DNA of 64,000 nucleotides from Heliobacterium mobile (lineage in GTDB: Bacteria > Bacillota > Desulfitobacteriia > Heliobacteriales > Heliobacteriaceae): the NCBI RefSeq assembly GCF_009720735.1, contig NZ_WNKU01000005.1, positions 62,001 through 126,000 of the forward strand, given 5' to 3'. Shown piece by piece: positions 26,188 to 35,419 of the stretch. The notes under the pieces are model-generated. The model made no database searches, had not been told where the DNA came from, and was given only the letters and a program-made list of their open reading frames with translations. Each line of letters opens with the position of its first letter. The first letter of the stretch is position 1. A program made the position numbers and the translations under genes.

Positions 26188-26394
26188 ATGAGAACCTTGG
26201 GAACTCTGAAAGAACAGGTATACCAGATCATTCAAGAGCAAAGAGAGACGACGATGGATCAAATCATCGTGCAAATGTTTGGCGGCAGCCTGATTTCGGC
26301 AGGACAAATGGCTCAACTGGACGAAGCGGTCAACAAATTGATCGATGAGGGAAAGATCACCCGGACACTGCTGGGAATTCAGATTCAACAGTAA
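26188..26394 (+). CDS. Small winged-helix-like protein
   Basis: 68 residues from ATG at 26188, five bases after GGAG; the ATG at 26152 lacks a site. The order helix-helix-helix plus a two-strand end (LDEAVNKLIDEGKITRTLLGI) looks like a small winged-helix fold, a shape common in DNA- or protein-binding regulators. No family can be named. Single gene with terminator. Confidence 0.65.
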   Translation: MRTLGTLKEQVYQIIQEQRETTMDQIIVQMFGGSLISAGQMAQLDEAVNKLIDEGKITRTLLGIQIQQ

Positions 26395-26430
26395 AACAAC
26401 ACTTAATCAATAGTAATTCTACCAAAAGAA

Positions 26431-26477
26431 AAAGCCCTTGTGCGGACTTTAGAGCAGGTCCGGCAAGGGCTTTTTTT
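26431..26477 (+). terminator. Terminator of the winged-helix-like gene
   Basis: AAAGCCCTTG pairs with CAAGGGCTTT, with inner GGAC/GTCC, and a T run follows. The A-rich left side may also serve the - strand operon ending at 26574. Confidence 0.88.
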
Positions 26478-26573
26478 CGCGCCGTCATATCACGTAGTAC
26501 TGAGTTTTCGCTTTACTTCACCATGATTCTTAGTGTCGCTTGCGAAGCCGATAGTCCTTTCTATTTAGCCCTA

Positions 26574-27722
26574 TTATACCTGCCGAAAAGCCTCTACCGG
26601 ATCGAGGTTCGAAGCCCGGGAGGCAGGCCAGAGGCCGGAGACGAGAGCCAGCAACATAGCTGCTGTGACTCCGAAAAGGACAGATGACACCGGAAAAGAT
26701 AGGGAAAGATCTTCACTACCAACCCAGGGCAATAAGAAAAAGGCCAGACCGAACCCAAAGAGAGCGCCAACTAATGCCCCGATTCCGGCGAGAACCATAC
26801 CTTCCCCTAAAACGATTCTTTTTACCGACCTCTGAGAAAAGCCGAGCACATGGTAAATCCCCATTTCGGACTTTCGTTCTGCCACAGAGTTGGCAGTGGT
26901 CACAAAGAGCAGCAGTGCGGAAATCGTCATCACCATCAAACCCACCAAAAAGGTGAAGCGGCGCAGGCTCCCGGCCAACTCCAAACGGGACGACTGGGCA
27001 TCGGTAGCCTTGCTGACGGTAACGGTCGGTCCGAGCAACTCTTGAATCGTCTGTACGTTATTCATCTCTGTTTGACCCGGTGGGACCTCGATGAAGGTGA
27101 GTACATCTTCTTTCCCGAGTGCCTCTTGCAGCCGCTGCAAATCGATAAACAACAGTTGGTCTTCCGGCCCGCCGGTCTCCTGCAGCGTTGTTGAAACTGT
27201 GCCCGCAAGGATTGTACCGGAAGGAAGTTTTAGGGCAAGGCTTTTGCCGGGCTTTAGTCCGAGGATTTCTGCGGCCTTCGATCCAGCTAGGAAGTCGCCC
27301 GGTTGGGGAAGAGTGCCATTCAAGTTCCATGTCGCTTTATACTTCATTTCGTCGTCCAGGCGAGCGCCTGTTAAAAGCACTTTTTTCCCCGCCACCTGTC
27401 CGGTAGTCACTAATTTAGGGAGGACCGCTCCTGTCGCTTGCATTTTTTCGACGATGTCCGCCGACAGATAGGTTTCCTTTACCGCAATATCAGGAGCGAT
27501 CGTGACACCAGCAAAGGAGAAGGACACCTGCTCCCGCTTTGGAGTGATGAAAAGGGGCTGTCCCGAACGGGCGGCTGTAGATGCGGCAGCTTCGGTCGCA
27601 CTATCCGATAAGGTGACTAAAGAGAAAAAGGTGGTCCAGCAGAGAATAAACCCGAGCAGGATGGGGAGTGCTTTTCCGCCTCGTCGGACGATGGAGAGGA
27701 AAATCAGACGAACAATCGTCAT
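26574..27722 (-). CDS. ABC transporter permease, FtsX/MacB type (second of operon)
   Basis: 382 residues: one N-terminal membrane helix, a soluble extracytoplasmic domain (about 45-240), then three membrane helices (near 255-280, 305-330, 345-368) ending in LVSGLWPASRASNLDPVEAFR, the typical FtsX-like end. It follows the ATPase gene with overlapping stop and start. Together with the permease at 28440 it would form the membrane part of a heterodimeric exporter-like ABC system linked to DUF2318. Confidence 0.88.
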   Translation of the reverse strand: MTIVRLIFLSIVRRGGKALPILLGFILCWTTFFSLVTLSDSATEAAASTAARSGQPLFITPKREQVSFSFAGVTIAPDIAVKETYLSADIVEKMQATGAVLPKLVTTGQVAGKKVLLTGARLDDEMKYKATWNLNGTLPQPGDFLAGSKAAEILGLKPGKSLALKLPSGTILAGTVSTTLQETGGPEDQLLFIDLQRLQEALGKEDVLTFIEVPPGQTEMNNVQTIQELLGPTVTVSKATDAQSSRLELAGSLRRFTFLVGLMVMTISALLLFVTTANSVAERKSEMGIYHVLGFSQRSVKRIVLGEGMVLAGIGALVGALFGFGLAFFLLPWVGSEDLSLSFPVSSVLFGVTAAMLLALVSGLWPASRASNLDPVEAFRQV

Positions 27723-28408
27723 CAGCTTATCTCCTCCACCTTCTGCAAGCGACCGTCTTTTAGATAGGCTGCCTGAGACACGTAGCGCAAGTAATCGAGG
27801 TTATGAGTGACCATGATGATGGTCAGCCCATCTCGGTGTAGTTCTTGAAAAAGTTCCATGATTTGTTCGCCCATTTGACTATCCAAAGCCCCTGTCGGTT
27901 CGTCAGCGAGGATGAGCGGAGGTTTGTTTACGATAGCCCGGGCGATGGCCACCCGTTCCTGTTCACCGCCGGAAAGCTGATGGGGAAGACGATGCTCTTT
28001 TCCGGCAAGGCCGACTCGCTCCAACAATGCGATGGCCCTTTGCCGCTGTTCCTGAACCGCCATTTTCTTGACGGCCAGGGGAAGCATCACATTTTCCAAA
28101 GCGGTCAGGTAGGGCATGAGGTGAAACTGCTGAAAGACAAAGCCAATGTATTCCCGGCGAAAATCGGCCATCTTTTCACCGGAAAGGCCATACACATCGA
28201 TATCGTCGATCCACAGGGTACCTTTGTCTGGTCGATTTAGACCGCCCAAAAGGGTCAATAAGGTACTCTTGCCAGAGCCGGATGGTCCGACCAAGGCGAG
28301 AAAAGATCCCTCTAGGACGGACAAATTGATCTCCTGCAAGGCCGTCACCCGATTTTCGCCGAGGCCGTAACCTTTACTGATTTGATCCGTTTTCAATAAC
28401 ACACTCAC
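27722..28408 (-). CDS. ABC transporter ATPase, LolD/MacB type
   Basis: 228 residues with Walker [10 protein letters not shown] (about 40-48), Q-loop FVFQQFHLMPYLT, signature LSGGEQERVAIARAI and Walker [13 protein letters not shown]. Typical of ATPases that drive FtsX-like permeases, using mechanical force rather than transport through a channel. It sits between two permease genes of the same operon. Confidence 0.95.
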   Translation of the reverse strand: MSVLLKTDQISKGYGLGENRVTALQEINLSVLEGSFLALVGPSGSGKSTLLTLLGGLNRPDKGTLWIDDIDVYGLSGEKMADFRREYIGFVFQQFHLMPYLTALENVMLPLAVKKMAVQEQRQRAIALLERVGLAGKEHRLPHQLSGGEQERVAIARAIVNKPPLILADEPTGALDSQMGEQIMELFQELHRDGLTIIMVTHNLDYLRYVSQAAYLKDGRLQKVEEIS

Positions 28409-28439
28409 GGTAATTCCTCTCTCCCTTGACGAAAAGCCC

Positions 28440-29594
28440 TTACAACATTCGCATCGCTTCGACTGGATCTTTGCTTGCGCCGCGCCAAGCGGGTACGAGA
28501 GAAGCGGTCAAGCCCAGGAGAACCGTGATGCCGACCGATAGGAGGGCTTCCTTGCCGTTCCAAGGGACCGTCACATCCATCTGAACGATGATGGGCGCTG
28601 CCCAGCGAGACAAGGAGAGGCCAGCCAGATATCCTGCCGCTCCTGCCGGAATCGTGAGCAAGGCGACCTCGCTTAAGAGCATTTGCATCAAATGACTTTT
28701 GCGAAAACCAATAGAACGAAGAATGCCTAACTCCTTTGTCCGTTCTCTTATCGTGGACGATACCAGCAAAAAGACAAGGAGCATACCGGCAATAGCCGTG
28801 ACCGCGCCAACGACTAGGCTTAAAGTGGTAAAACGGTCTACGATCCCTTCCCGGGCCACCAGGGTTTCCTTTAAGGCGGTCACCTGGCTGCCAGGGAGAA
28901 CCGTGCCGATCTGGGCAGTAATATCATCAATAGGACAGGTGCTGCAGAGGGCGCTCACTTCGATGAAGGACAGCTTCCCTTGCATCTGCAATAGATCTTG
29001 GGCCTGCTTCCAATCCATAAACAACAGGTTGTCCTCGTCACTCCCTGTCGGTACCAACTGTCCGAAAATTCGAAACGTTTTACCGTTCAAATCGATGGAC
29101 TGACCGGTGTGCCATCCCTTTTCTGCAGCCAAATTTTCACCGATGAGGATGTCGGCACCTCCACGGGGCTGATCTCCGGTGATTTTCCACCACTTCTTCA
29201 TCTTGAGTTCATCGGCGAAAGAAACACCGACCACAGTCACCGGTTGACCGTCGGAGGTGATATGGCCCAAGACCTTTGGCGCTACCCGGGCGATACTTTC
29301 CGCATTCGCAATGGTTCGGATCTTTTGAAGGGCTTCATCCTGTAAGAGAGTATCCTTTTGGGATGGCGCCAGAGATATGCCGCCGTAGTTGAGGGATAAT
29401 TCCTCTTGTGTCGGGATGATGCTGATGTTCGCTCCGATCAGATCGAAGGAGTCGGCCACTTCCTCACGCATCGCCTTGGACGCTGAAAAAAGGGCGACGG
29501 AAATAGATGTGGCCAAGAAAAGGCCGACCGTTAGAATGATTGCTTTTCTCCAACGTCGCTTTAAGCTGCTGCCGATGATATCCCATAAGGTCAC
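28440..29594 (-). CDS. ABC transporter permease, FtsX/MacB type (first of operon)
   Basis: 384 residues from GTG at 29594, which has GAGGAGG upstream. One membrane helix near 15-35, an outside domain with a CSTCPID cysteine pair, and three helices at the end (near 262-290, 318-340, 352-372) closing with SLVPAWRGASKDPVEAMRML. The cysteine pair in the outside domain is unusual and could hold a disulfide or bind metal. Operon partner of the ATPase and second permease. Confidence 0.88.
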   Translation of the reverse strand: MTLWDIIGSSLKRRWRKAIILTVGLFLATSISVALFSASKAMREEVADSFDLIGANISIIPTQEELSLNYGGISLAPSQKDTLLQDEALQKIRTIANAESIARVAPKVLGHITSDGQPVTVVGVSFADELKMKKWWKITGDQPRGGADILIGENLAAEKGWHTGQSIDLNGKTFRIFGQLVPTGSDEDNLLFMDWKQAQDLLQMQGKLSFIEVSALCSTCPIDDITAQIGTVLPGSQVTALKETLVAREGIVDRFTTLSLVVGAVTAIAGMLLVFLLVSSTIRERTKELGILRSIGFRKSHLMQMLLSEVALLTIPAGAAGYLAGLSLSRWAAPIIVQMDVTVPWNGKEALLSVGITVLLGLTASLVPAWRGASKDPVEAMRML

Positions 29595-29657
29595 TGCCAG
29601 ACCTCCTCGTGCGAGTGGATATGAAAAAGGGCAGGTCATGCCTGCCTTGTTCCTCTA

Positions 29658-30236
29658 CTAGATTCTTGGTTTCCAGTTTGATACGGTCTGGGCATCAAGG
29701 ATCAGATTATTTCCTTCGACAGTATAAGAAAGCTGATCAGGCGGGTAGGTTTGACAACCGCCGGAAAGTCCTTTCAGCGTATCCGGATCCCAGCGGGTAT
29801 CACAAGCGTTGCAGGCCAGTTGTTTCCCTTTGATCGTAAAAGTGGTGCTTTCACAAGGTTCGCACATGCTGACGGCTGCGACGACCTGTCCGCTCGGTGC
29901 GACATAAGCCATGATAGGGATCGTCTTGTTGCCACTTTTGAACTCCGTCCGGATCATGCTTTTACTTTTCACTTCGTCGAGAGGCACCACGATTTTACCG
30001 TCATTGGCGCTGACCGGAGGCAGTTTCGCCATGGCGATCATCTTCCCGGTGTAATCGACTTTAGCTCCTACGTTATAGCTGGTCTTGCTGTCGTGACTGC
30101 TGGAACTGGTAGAGGTATTCCAGAAACCGTAGGCAGCCACAGCGATGGCGACGATACCGATCACAGCGCCAACGATGAGCTTGCCAGATGAAGATTTTTG
30201 TTGAAACTGTGCTTTCTTTTCCTCGCGAGTAGTCAT
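29658..30236 (-). CDS. DUF2318 membrane-anchored cysteine-motif protein
   Basis: 192 residues. One N-terminal membrane helix (about 19-38) precedes an outside domain whose cysteine motif matches DUF2318: SMCEPCESTTFTIKGKQLAC, then NACDTRWDPDT and SGGCQTYPP. Four cysteines form two C-x-x-C pairs suited to metal or Fe-S binding. In other bacteria DUF2318 lies beside iron-uptake or FtsX-like ABC genes. It is the first gene of this operon, so metal handling is likely. The start at 30236 avoids an extra basic leader from the ATG at 30266. Confidence 0.85.
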   Translation of the reverse strand: MTTREEKKAQFQQKSSSGKLIVGAVIGIVAIAVAAYGFWNTSTSSSSHDSKTSYNVGAKVDYTGKMIAMAKLPPVSANDGKIVVPLDEVKSKSMIRTEFKSGNKTIPIMAYVAPSGQVVAAVSMCEPCESTTFTIKGKQLACNACDTRWDPDTLKGLSGGCQTYPPDQLSYTVEGNNLILDAQTVSNWKPRI

Positions 30237-30340
30237 GAGACGCCCCCTATACCTATTGGTAATCAATTCTTATTCTCCGCCGGTATTTAGACACCGGCAG
30301 GATTGCGATGGTCTAATTTTACCGGACAGATTTGAAGAAG

Positions 30341-31696
30341 TTATGAAGATAGGGGAAGGGAAAAGACAACCGTCGTTCCTCGCGATGATGTGTCTGATAT
30401 GGAGACATCTCCACCATGGGCGATAGCGATCGCTTTAACCAGGGCCAATCCGATACCGGATCCCCCTTTTAAACGGGTTCTAGACTTGTCCCCCCGGTAA
30501 AACCGTTCAAATACAAAGGGGATATCGGCCGGATCGATGCCGGTACCTGTATCCGAGACAGAAAGACGGGCCAAACCAAGCCCCTCTGCAGAATCTTCCC
30601 GGCTCAAGGTCACTTGAATACTTCCCCGTGGCCGGTTATATTTGATGGCATTTTCAATCAAGTTTACGACCAGTTGGGTTAGCCGCCGCTCATCACCGTT
30701 TACTATTAAACTGTCTGCACTTACTACGGTAAATAGCAAACCCTTATCGGCTATTTTCGGACGCAGACTTTCACAAATTCCCTTGACGAGGCGGCCAAAG
30801 TCGAGGGGCTGAAAATCGTAGGTCAAACCTACCTCTGCCGTGGCCAGCGATTCCAGATCGCTGACGAGATTTTTCAATCGAAGTGTCTCCTGGTAACAGG
30901 CGTCTAACAGATCGGCCGTAGGCGACCAGACTCCGTCACGGAACGCTTCTAAGTATCCCTGCAGCGTCGATATGGGGGTGCGAAGCTCATGGGCCACGTC
31001 GGCCGTTAAGGTCTTTCGCAGAGCTTCCTGATGCCGAAGGGACTCGGCGAGGTGGTTCATCGCCAGGCCCAAATCGCCGATCTCGTCCTTGCGATCGATA
31101 GTGACCTGGGACGAAAGATTTCCAGAGCGCAGTTGCAGGGCGACCTGCCGCATTTGAATCAAGGGTACGACCAGGTAGCGTCCGACGATCATGCTGATGA
31201 AAAAGGCGAGCAGACCTGTCGCCGACGTAGCCAGCCAGAAGGTTTCATTGAGTTGGCCCATAAAGGTCATTTCCTGATCGGTCAGCGTAAGTTCCGCCTC
31301 CGGATAGAGCAAGTACAGTGTCCCGAGGTAGTCGTTACCTGCATAAAGAGACGTGGAGTGATAATTCCAGGTCGTCTTTTCTGTGGATTGACCATGGGAC
31401 ATGGGAACAGGGCTTTCCCAAAACAGCTCGCCTGTAGGAGACTCCAGCCGGAGTTGATAACCTTCCATCATCACCTGGTGGCCATAGAAGGTTAAGGACC
31501 CCTTGGAGATAGCTCCTGTTTGTGTATATTCGGCGATCAGATTATTGGCGATCTGCTGGTAGTAGGCATAATGGCGCTGGTGTACGTAGTGTTCAAAGTT
31601 CCGCTGGACCGACCAGTTGGAAATGAGAACGGCCACGATGATGGCGGCGACAGCGACCCCGGTAAAGGCGAGCCCTAGTTTGGTCTGCAGTCTCAT
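30341..31696 (-). CDS. Sensor histidine kinase (BaeS-like)
   Basis: 451 residues: membrane helix 8-28, outside sensor domain 30-150, second helix 152-175, HAMP 178-230, DHp with His236 in ADVAHELRTPISTL, and ATPase with NLIENAIKYN, DTGTGIDPADIPFVFERFYR and GGSGIGLALV. Complete and likely active. The start overlaps the response regulator stop by four bases, the regulator coming first. The nearby DUF2318/ABC operon, transcribed in the same direction, is a candidate target. Confidence 0.93.
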   Translation of the reverse strand: MRLQTKLGLAFTGVAVAAIIVAVLISNWSVQRNFEHYVHQRHYAYYQQIANNLIAEYTQTGAISKGSLTFYGHQVMMEGYQLRLESPTGELFWESPVPMSHGQSTEKTTWNYHSTSLYAGNDYLGTLYLLYPEAELTLTDQEMTFMGQLNETFWLATSATGLLAFFISMIVGRYLVVPLIQMRQVALQLRSGNLSSQVTIDRKDEIGDLGLAMNHLAESLRHQEALRKTLTADVAHELRTPISTLQGYLEAFRDGVWSPTADLLDACYQETLRLKNLVSDLESLATAEVGLTYDFQPLDFGRLVKGICESLRPKIADKGLLFTVVSADSLIVNGDERRLTQLVVNLIENAIKYNRPRGSIQVTLSREDSAEGLGLARLSVSDTGTGIDPADIPFVFERFYRGDKSRTRLKGGSGIGLALVKAIAIAHGGDVSISDTSSRGTTVVFSLPLSS

Positions 31697-32400
31697 TTTT
31701 CTACACCGAACTTGTATCCCGTTCCGAAGACAGTCAGGATATAGCGAGGCTGCTTTGGCTGGTCTTCGATTTTTTGCCGTAAATTCTTGATGTGGGCATC
31801 AATGGTGCGGTCGTAACCATCAAAATCGTGCCCAAGAGCCTGCTCAATCAGTTGAGCCCGGGTGTAGGTGACACCGGGATGTTTCGCTAAGGTGACAAGC
31901 AGGCGGAATTCGATGGCTGTCAGGGGAATGATAGCCTTGTCCTTCAGCACCTCCTGTTTCGTCACCTTGATCACCAAACGATCGGCATCGAAGCCCATTT
32001 CTTCCATCAACGGCGCCCCATGGCTTTGGCTTCTTCGCAGCAGAGCTCGAACCCGGGCGACGACCTCTTTTGGACTGAAGGGCTTCGTCACATAATCATC
32101 GGCACCTAAGGAAAGGCCTTCGATGACATGCTGCTCTCCCGCCTTGGCAGTGAGCATAAGGATAGGGATATTGCTTTCCCGCCGGACCTGCCGGCAAATC
32201 TCCTCGCCGCTCATATCGGGAAGCATCCGGTCCAGGATGATCAAATCGGGCTTCCACTGATGAAATTCCCGTAGACCCGCCTTGCCGTCTGCCGCTTCAT
32301 TGACTTGATACCCTTCTTGCTGAAGATAAGCATGAATCAATTTCAACAAGTTTAGTTCGTCATCGACGACGAGAATGCGTATGTTTTCATTTGTTAACAT
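31693..32400 (-). CDS. OmpR-family response regulator
   Basis: 235 residues from ATG at 32400 after AGGAGTGGAG; a longer frame upstream is not needed. Receiver with Asp57 (LIILDRMLPDMSG), MLTAKAG and VTKPFSPKEV, then a winged-helix DNA-binding domain with LTAIEFRLLVTLAKHPG, RAQLIEQALG and DAHIKNLRQKIE. It precedes and overlaps the kinase gene. The divergent gene at 32504 shares its upstream region and could be a target. Confidence 0.95.
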   Translation of the reverse strand: MLTNENIRILVVDDELNLLKLIHAYLQQEGYQVNEAADGKAGLREFHQWKPDLIILDRMLPDMSGEEICRQVRRESNIPILMLTAKAGEQHVIEGLSLGADDYVTKPFSPKEVVARVRALLRRSQSHGAPLMEEMGFDADRLVIKVTKQEVLKDKAIIPLTAIEFRLLVTLAKHPGVTYTRAQLIEQALGHDFDGYDRTIDAHIKNLRQKIEDQPKQPRYILTVFGTGYKFGVEK

Positions 32401-32503
32401 AGGCTCCACTCCTGTAAGGAAAAATTTTGTCGTCTGTTTATCACCAGGAACGTGGTAAAATAAACTATATGCGTTTAGAAAGCTAGAGCGGAGGAGGCAG
32501 GCC

Positions 32504-32962
32504 ATGACAATCACTAAAGATAGATATAAAATGTATCTCTTTGGCTTGGCTCTCCTGATCGCCTTCGTCTTCATGGTCGGCGTGCCGATCTGGGGCGGTG
32601 AAGTGGCGACTCTTTCCAGAGCGGACCAAGCCGTTACCGTTGCACCATCATCGCATTGGCTCTTCGGTCATGGATCAGAGTTGCCTGCCGACTTATTTAC
32701 TATCGCTCCTGACTTACGCTTTTACGAGCATGATTTGCTTAATTTTATATCCATACTAGTTCTATGCTTATTCCTGAAGCAATCGACGATACACCGAATT
32801 ATCCTATGGTACATCCGCAAAAGCTTGTTAAGACCCAAAATACTACAAGCAGATACAAAAAGTAAAGTAACCACTTGGCGGTATTTGAATGTTCGAAAGG
32901 TGGTTACATCGAATGGTTATGGTTTTTCATGTTGTCAAAGTTGCCCGGCAAGGGCTTGTTGA
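32504..32962 (+). CDS. Putative membrane protein, divergent from the response regulator
   Basis: Up to 152 residues from ATG after GGAGGAGG. The first 100 look real: signal-like helix YLFGLALLIAFVFMVGVPIW and a second helix NFISILVLCLFL near 80-92. The C-terminal 40 residues are of different, less protein-like composition and may be a frame drift, so the gene could be a degraded remnant of a longer protein. No family recognised. Its placement across from a two-component operon hints at control by it. Confidence 0.5.
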   Translation: MTITKDRYKMYLFGLALLIAFVFMVGVPIWGGEVATLSRADQAVTVAPSSHWLFGHGSELPADLFTIAPDLRFYEHDLLNFISILVLCLFLKQSTIHRIILWYIRKSLLRPKILQADTKSKVTTWRYLNVRKVVTSNGYGFSCCQSCPARAC

Positions 32963-32984
32963 AAACCAGAAGAAATTAAAAAAT

Positions 32985-33026
32985 TCCTCTCTAATAAAGA
33001 AACCGAGCGATGCTTTTCAGAGAGGA
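32985..33026 (+). promoter_or_regulatory. Hairpin overlapping the ribosome binding site of the YitT gene
   Basis: TCCTCTCT pairs perfectly with AGAGAGGA, whose last bases are the first part of the AGGAGGAA ribosome site. Folding would hide the site, so translation of the gene at 33037 may be controlled. Confidence 0.45.
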
Positions 33027-33036
33027 GGAATAAAGC

Positions 33037-33909
33037 ATGACACCGACACAGCACAAAAAACAGTCTCTGACGAAAATAATTAAGCGTTCCCTCTTCCTCG
33101 CTCTCGGTGCCTTGCTGGTATCGGTAGCCCTGGAGATTTTCTTAGTCCCCAACGAGATTATCGACGGAGGAGTCATCGGCATATCGATTATCTTATCGGC
33201 GGTTTTCAAGGTTCCCTTAGGCGTGTTTATCTTCGCTCTTAATCTTCCTTTTTTGATCATCGCCTATAAACAGATCGGCAAAACCTTTACCTTATCGACC
33301 CTATACAGCGTTGCCTGTCTGGCTCTCTTCGTCCACTTTATCCACGGGACTCCACTGTTGACGAAAGATTTGCTACTCGCTTCCGTCTTTGGAGGGATTA
33401 TTCTCGGCATCGGTGTGGGGATCATCCTTCGCTACAGCGGTTCCCTCGACGGCACAGAGATTCTGGCCATTATTTTGACGAGGCGGATCGCTTTCTCCGT
33501 CGGGGAGATCATCATGTTTTTCAACCTGTTCATCCTCGGCAGTGCTGGTTTCGTCTTTGGCTGGGAACAAGCCATGTATTCGTTGATCGCTTATTTCGTC
33601 GCCTTTAAGACGATCGACATCGTCTTAGAAGGCTTTGATGAGTCGAAGTCAGTGACGATCATCTCTAGTAACCCCACGGAAATCGCAGAAGCGATTATGG
33701 CTCGTCTGGGACGGGGCGTTACCTACCTCTTTGGAAAAGGAGGTTTCACGGGGGAAGAAAAAGAGATCCTCTACTGTGTGGTCACCCGATTGGAAATTGC
33801 TAAGCTCCGTGAAATTGTCCTTGAAATCGATCCCGATGCCTTTGTCGCCGTGGAACACGTAGCCGAAGTCATGGGTGGTCGTTTCGCCAAAAAAGCCATT
33901 CACCCCTAA
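33037..33909 (+). CDS. YitT-family membrane protein
   Basis: 290 residues: five to six membrane helices in the first 200 residues (DUF161 type, with PNEIIDGGVIGISIILS and YSGSLDGTEILAIILTRR) and a soluble DUF2179 domain at 205-285 (SVTIISSNPTEIAEAIMARL, GVTYLFGKGGFTGEEKEILYCVV). Function of YitT proteins is not established. A paralogue sits at 52889. ATG follows AGGAGGAA. Confidence 0.92.
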   Translation: MTPTQHKKQSLTKIIKRSLFLALGALLVSVALEIFLVPNEIIDGGVIGISIILSAVFKVPLGVFIFALNLPFLIIAYKQIGKTFTLSTLYSVACLALFVHFIHGTPLLTKDLLLASVFGGIILGIGVGIILRYSGSLDGTEILAIILTRRIAFSVGEIIMFFNLFILGSAGFVFGWEQAMYSLIAYFVAFKTIDIVLEGFDESKSVTIISSNPTEIAEAIMARLGRGVTYLFGKGGFTGEEKEILYCVVTRLEIAKLREIVLEIDPDAFVAVEHVAEVMGGRFAKKAIHP

Positions 33910-33915
33910 AGAGAG

Positions 33916-33959
33916 AGCCCCATCATCATGCCCCTCGTCATCATGACAGGGGCTTTTTT
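33916..33959 (+). terminator. Terminator of the YitT gene
   Basis: AGCCCC pairs with GGGGCT and a run of seven T follows; the loop carries two copies of TCATCATG. Confidence 0.8.
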
Positions 33960-34087
33960 ATTCCCCCATTCCCTATAATCCCCGCGGTGCGAATGTAGGC
34001 CTTTTCTAGTGAAAAACCTTAGTCATCATTGAAGTGACAGTACTTTTCAATTAAAATGTGTACAAAATCACATAGTTGGAGGGCATC

Positions 34088-35320
34088 ATGGCCGAAACGA
34101 TACCATCAAAGTTATTTTTGCCGAACCTGATTGAAGGATTTGCCTTAGCCATCGATTTGGCCGAAGGAAAACCGCTGCAACATGCCTATACGGTGACCTA
34201 TATTGCCATGAATATCGCTCGTGCCCTTGATATTTCCCTTAAAGATCGCAACGTCCTCTATTATGGCTCATTGCTTCACGATATCTCTTTTTCTTCACAT
34301 AGAGGCCTCTGCCCCCTATGTCACACGATGGAGGAAAGAGGTGTATCATGCTTCGTACCTGTCCTATTGGAGGCTGATCAAGCAGTTCACCGCAGTCGAG
34401 AGTTATGGGACGGTAGTGGGCCCATTGGCTTGCAAGGAGACACAATCCCCTTAACCGCACGGATTCTAACCGTCGCTATTGCCGCTGAAAAGGCCGGAGG
34501 GGAGCGACGGGATTTCTGGTCATGGCGGCAGCAAGTTCAAGACTGCCTACTGAAGCAAAATGAAAAGCTTTATGACCCGCAAATCATAGATGCACTTAAG
34601 GGTTTATTTCGAGAGCGTCGATTTAGTCTGGACTTGATGTCGCTGCATCACGATCGGATGATAGAGCCCTTTCAACCGAATGATTTTGTTCCCTCTGTAA
34701 GCGAAACTATTGACATCATGGGTAATGCCTTTGCTCTTTTTATTGACCAGAAAACCCCTTACACAGCGAACCATAGCCGTGATGTGGCACAAGTCGCCCG
34801 TGAAATCGCCAAAGCGATGGGAATGGATGAAGCAACGCAGCACAGTATTTACTTAGCAGGTTTGCTTCACGACCTAGGGAAAATTGCTATCCCTAATTCC
34901 ATCTTAGAGAAGCCGGGAACATTGACAATAGAAGAATTCAACATCATCAAAAACCACCCTTATTATTCTGACTTTATCCTCAATCGAATACCCGAACTGG
35001 AAAGGATAAGTCTATGGGCGGCGGCCCACCATGAACGGCTTGATGGAACAGGATATTTTTTAGGATTACAAAAAGAAGCGATCCCCCTGGAGGCACGAAT
35101 TATCGCCGTAGCCGATGTCTACGCGGCATTAGCTGTCGATCGTCCTTACCGCAAGAAGCTAGAGCCGAAAGAGATCATAGAGATCATAAAAGATATGGCC
35201 ATAAAGAAACATTTAGATAGAAATGTCTCAGACACGCTCTTTAGTATTCTAGACCATAATCCATCCTTGCTCTCCCCGTCCGGTATTGTCGGGATTAGCG
35301 AATCCATATCGTCTACATAA
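34088..35320 (+). CDS. Tandem HD-GYP protein with degenerate first domain
   Basis: 410 residues from ATG at 34088 after TTGGAGGG. The second half is a full HD-GYP domain: NHSRDVAQVA, LAGLLHDLGKIAIPNSIL, HHERLDGTGY and IIAVADVYAALAVDRPYRK. The first half repeats the fold in altered form: LLHDISFSS, then a CPLC insert, then HRSRELWDGSGPIGLQGDTI in place of HHERxDGxGYP, with the key GYP lost. The second domain should hydrolyse cyclic di-GMP; the first is probably regulatory. No membrane segments. Followed by a perfect inverted repeat. Confidence 0.88.
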   Translation: MAETIPSKLFLPNLIEGFALAIDLAEGKPLQHAYTVTYIAMNIARALDISLKDRNVLYYGSLLHDISFSSHRGLCPLCHTMEERGVSCFVPVLLEADQAVHRSRELWDGSGPIGLQGDTIPLTARILTVAIAAEKAGGERRDFWSWRQQVQDCLLKQNEKLYDPQIIDALKGLFRERRFSLDLMSLHHDRMIEPFQPNDFVPSVSETIDIMGNAFALFIDQKTPYTANHSRDVAQVAREIAKAMGMDEATQHSIYLAGLLHDLGKIAIPNSILEKPGTLTIEEFNIIKNHPYYSDFILNRIPELERISLWAAAHHERLDGTGYFLGLQKEAIPLEARIIAVADVYAALAVDRPYRKKLEPKEIIEIIKDMAIKKHLDRNVSDTLFSILDHNPSLLSPSGIVGISESISST

Positions 35321-35419
35321 CCAGAGCATAAGTCAGGGCAAATCGACCCTTTATCTTTTACAGATTTCGTTTTCAGTTGAAAGCGTCTAGCCTTGGAAAA
35401 GATAGACTTCACCTTGCAC

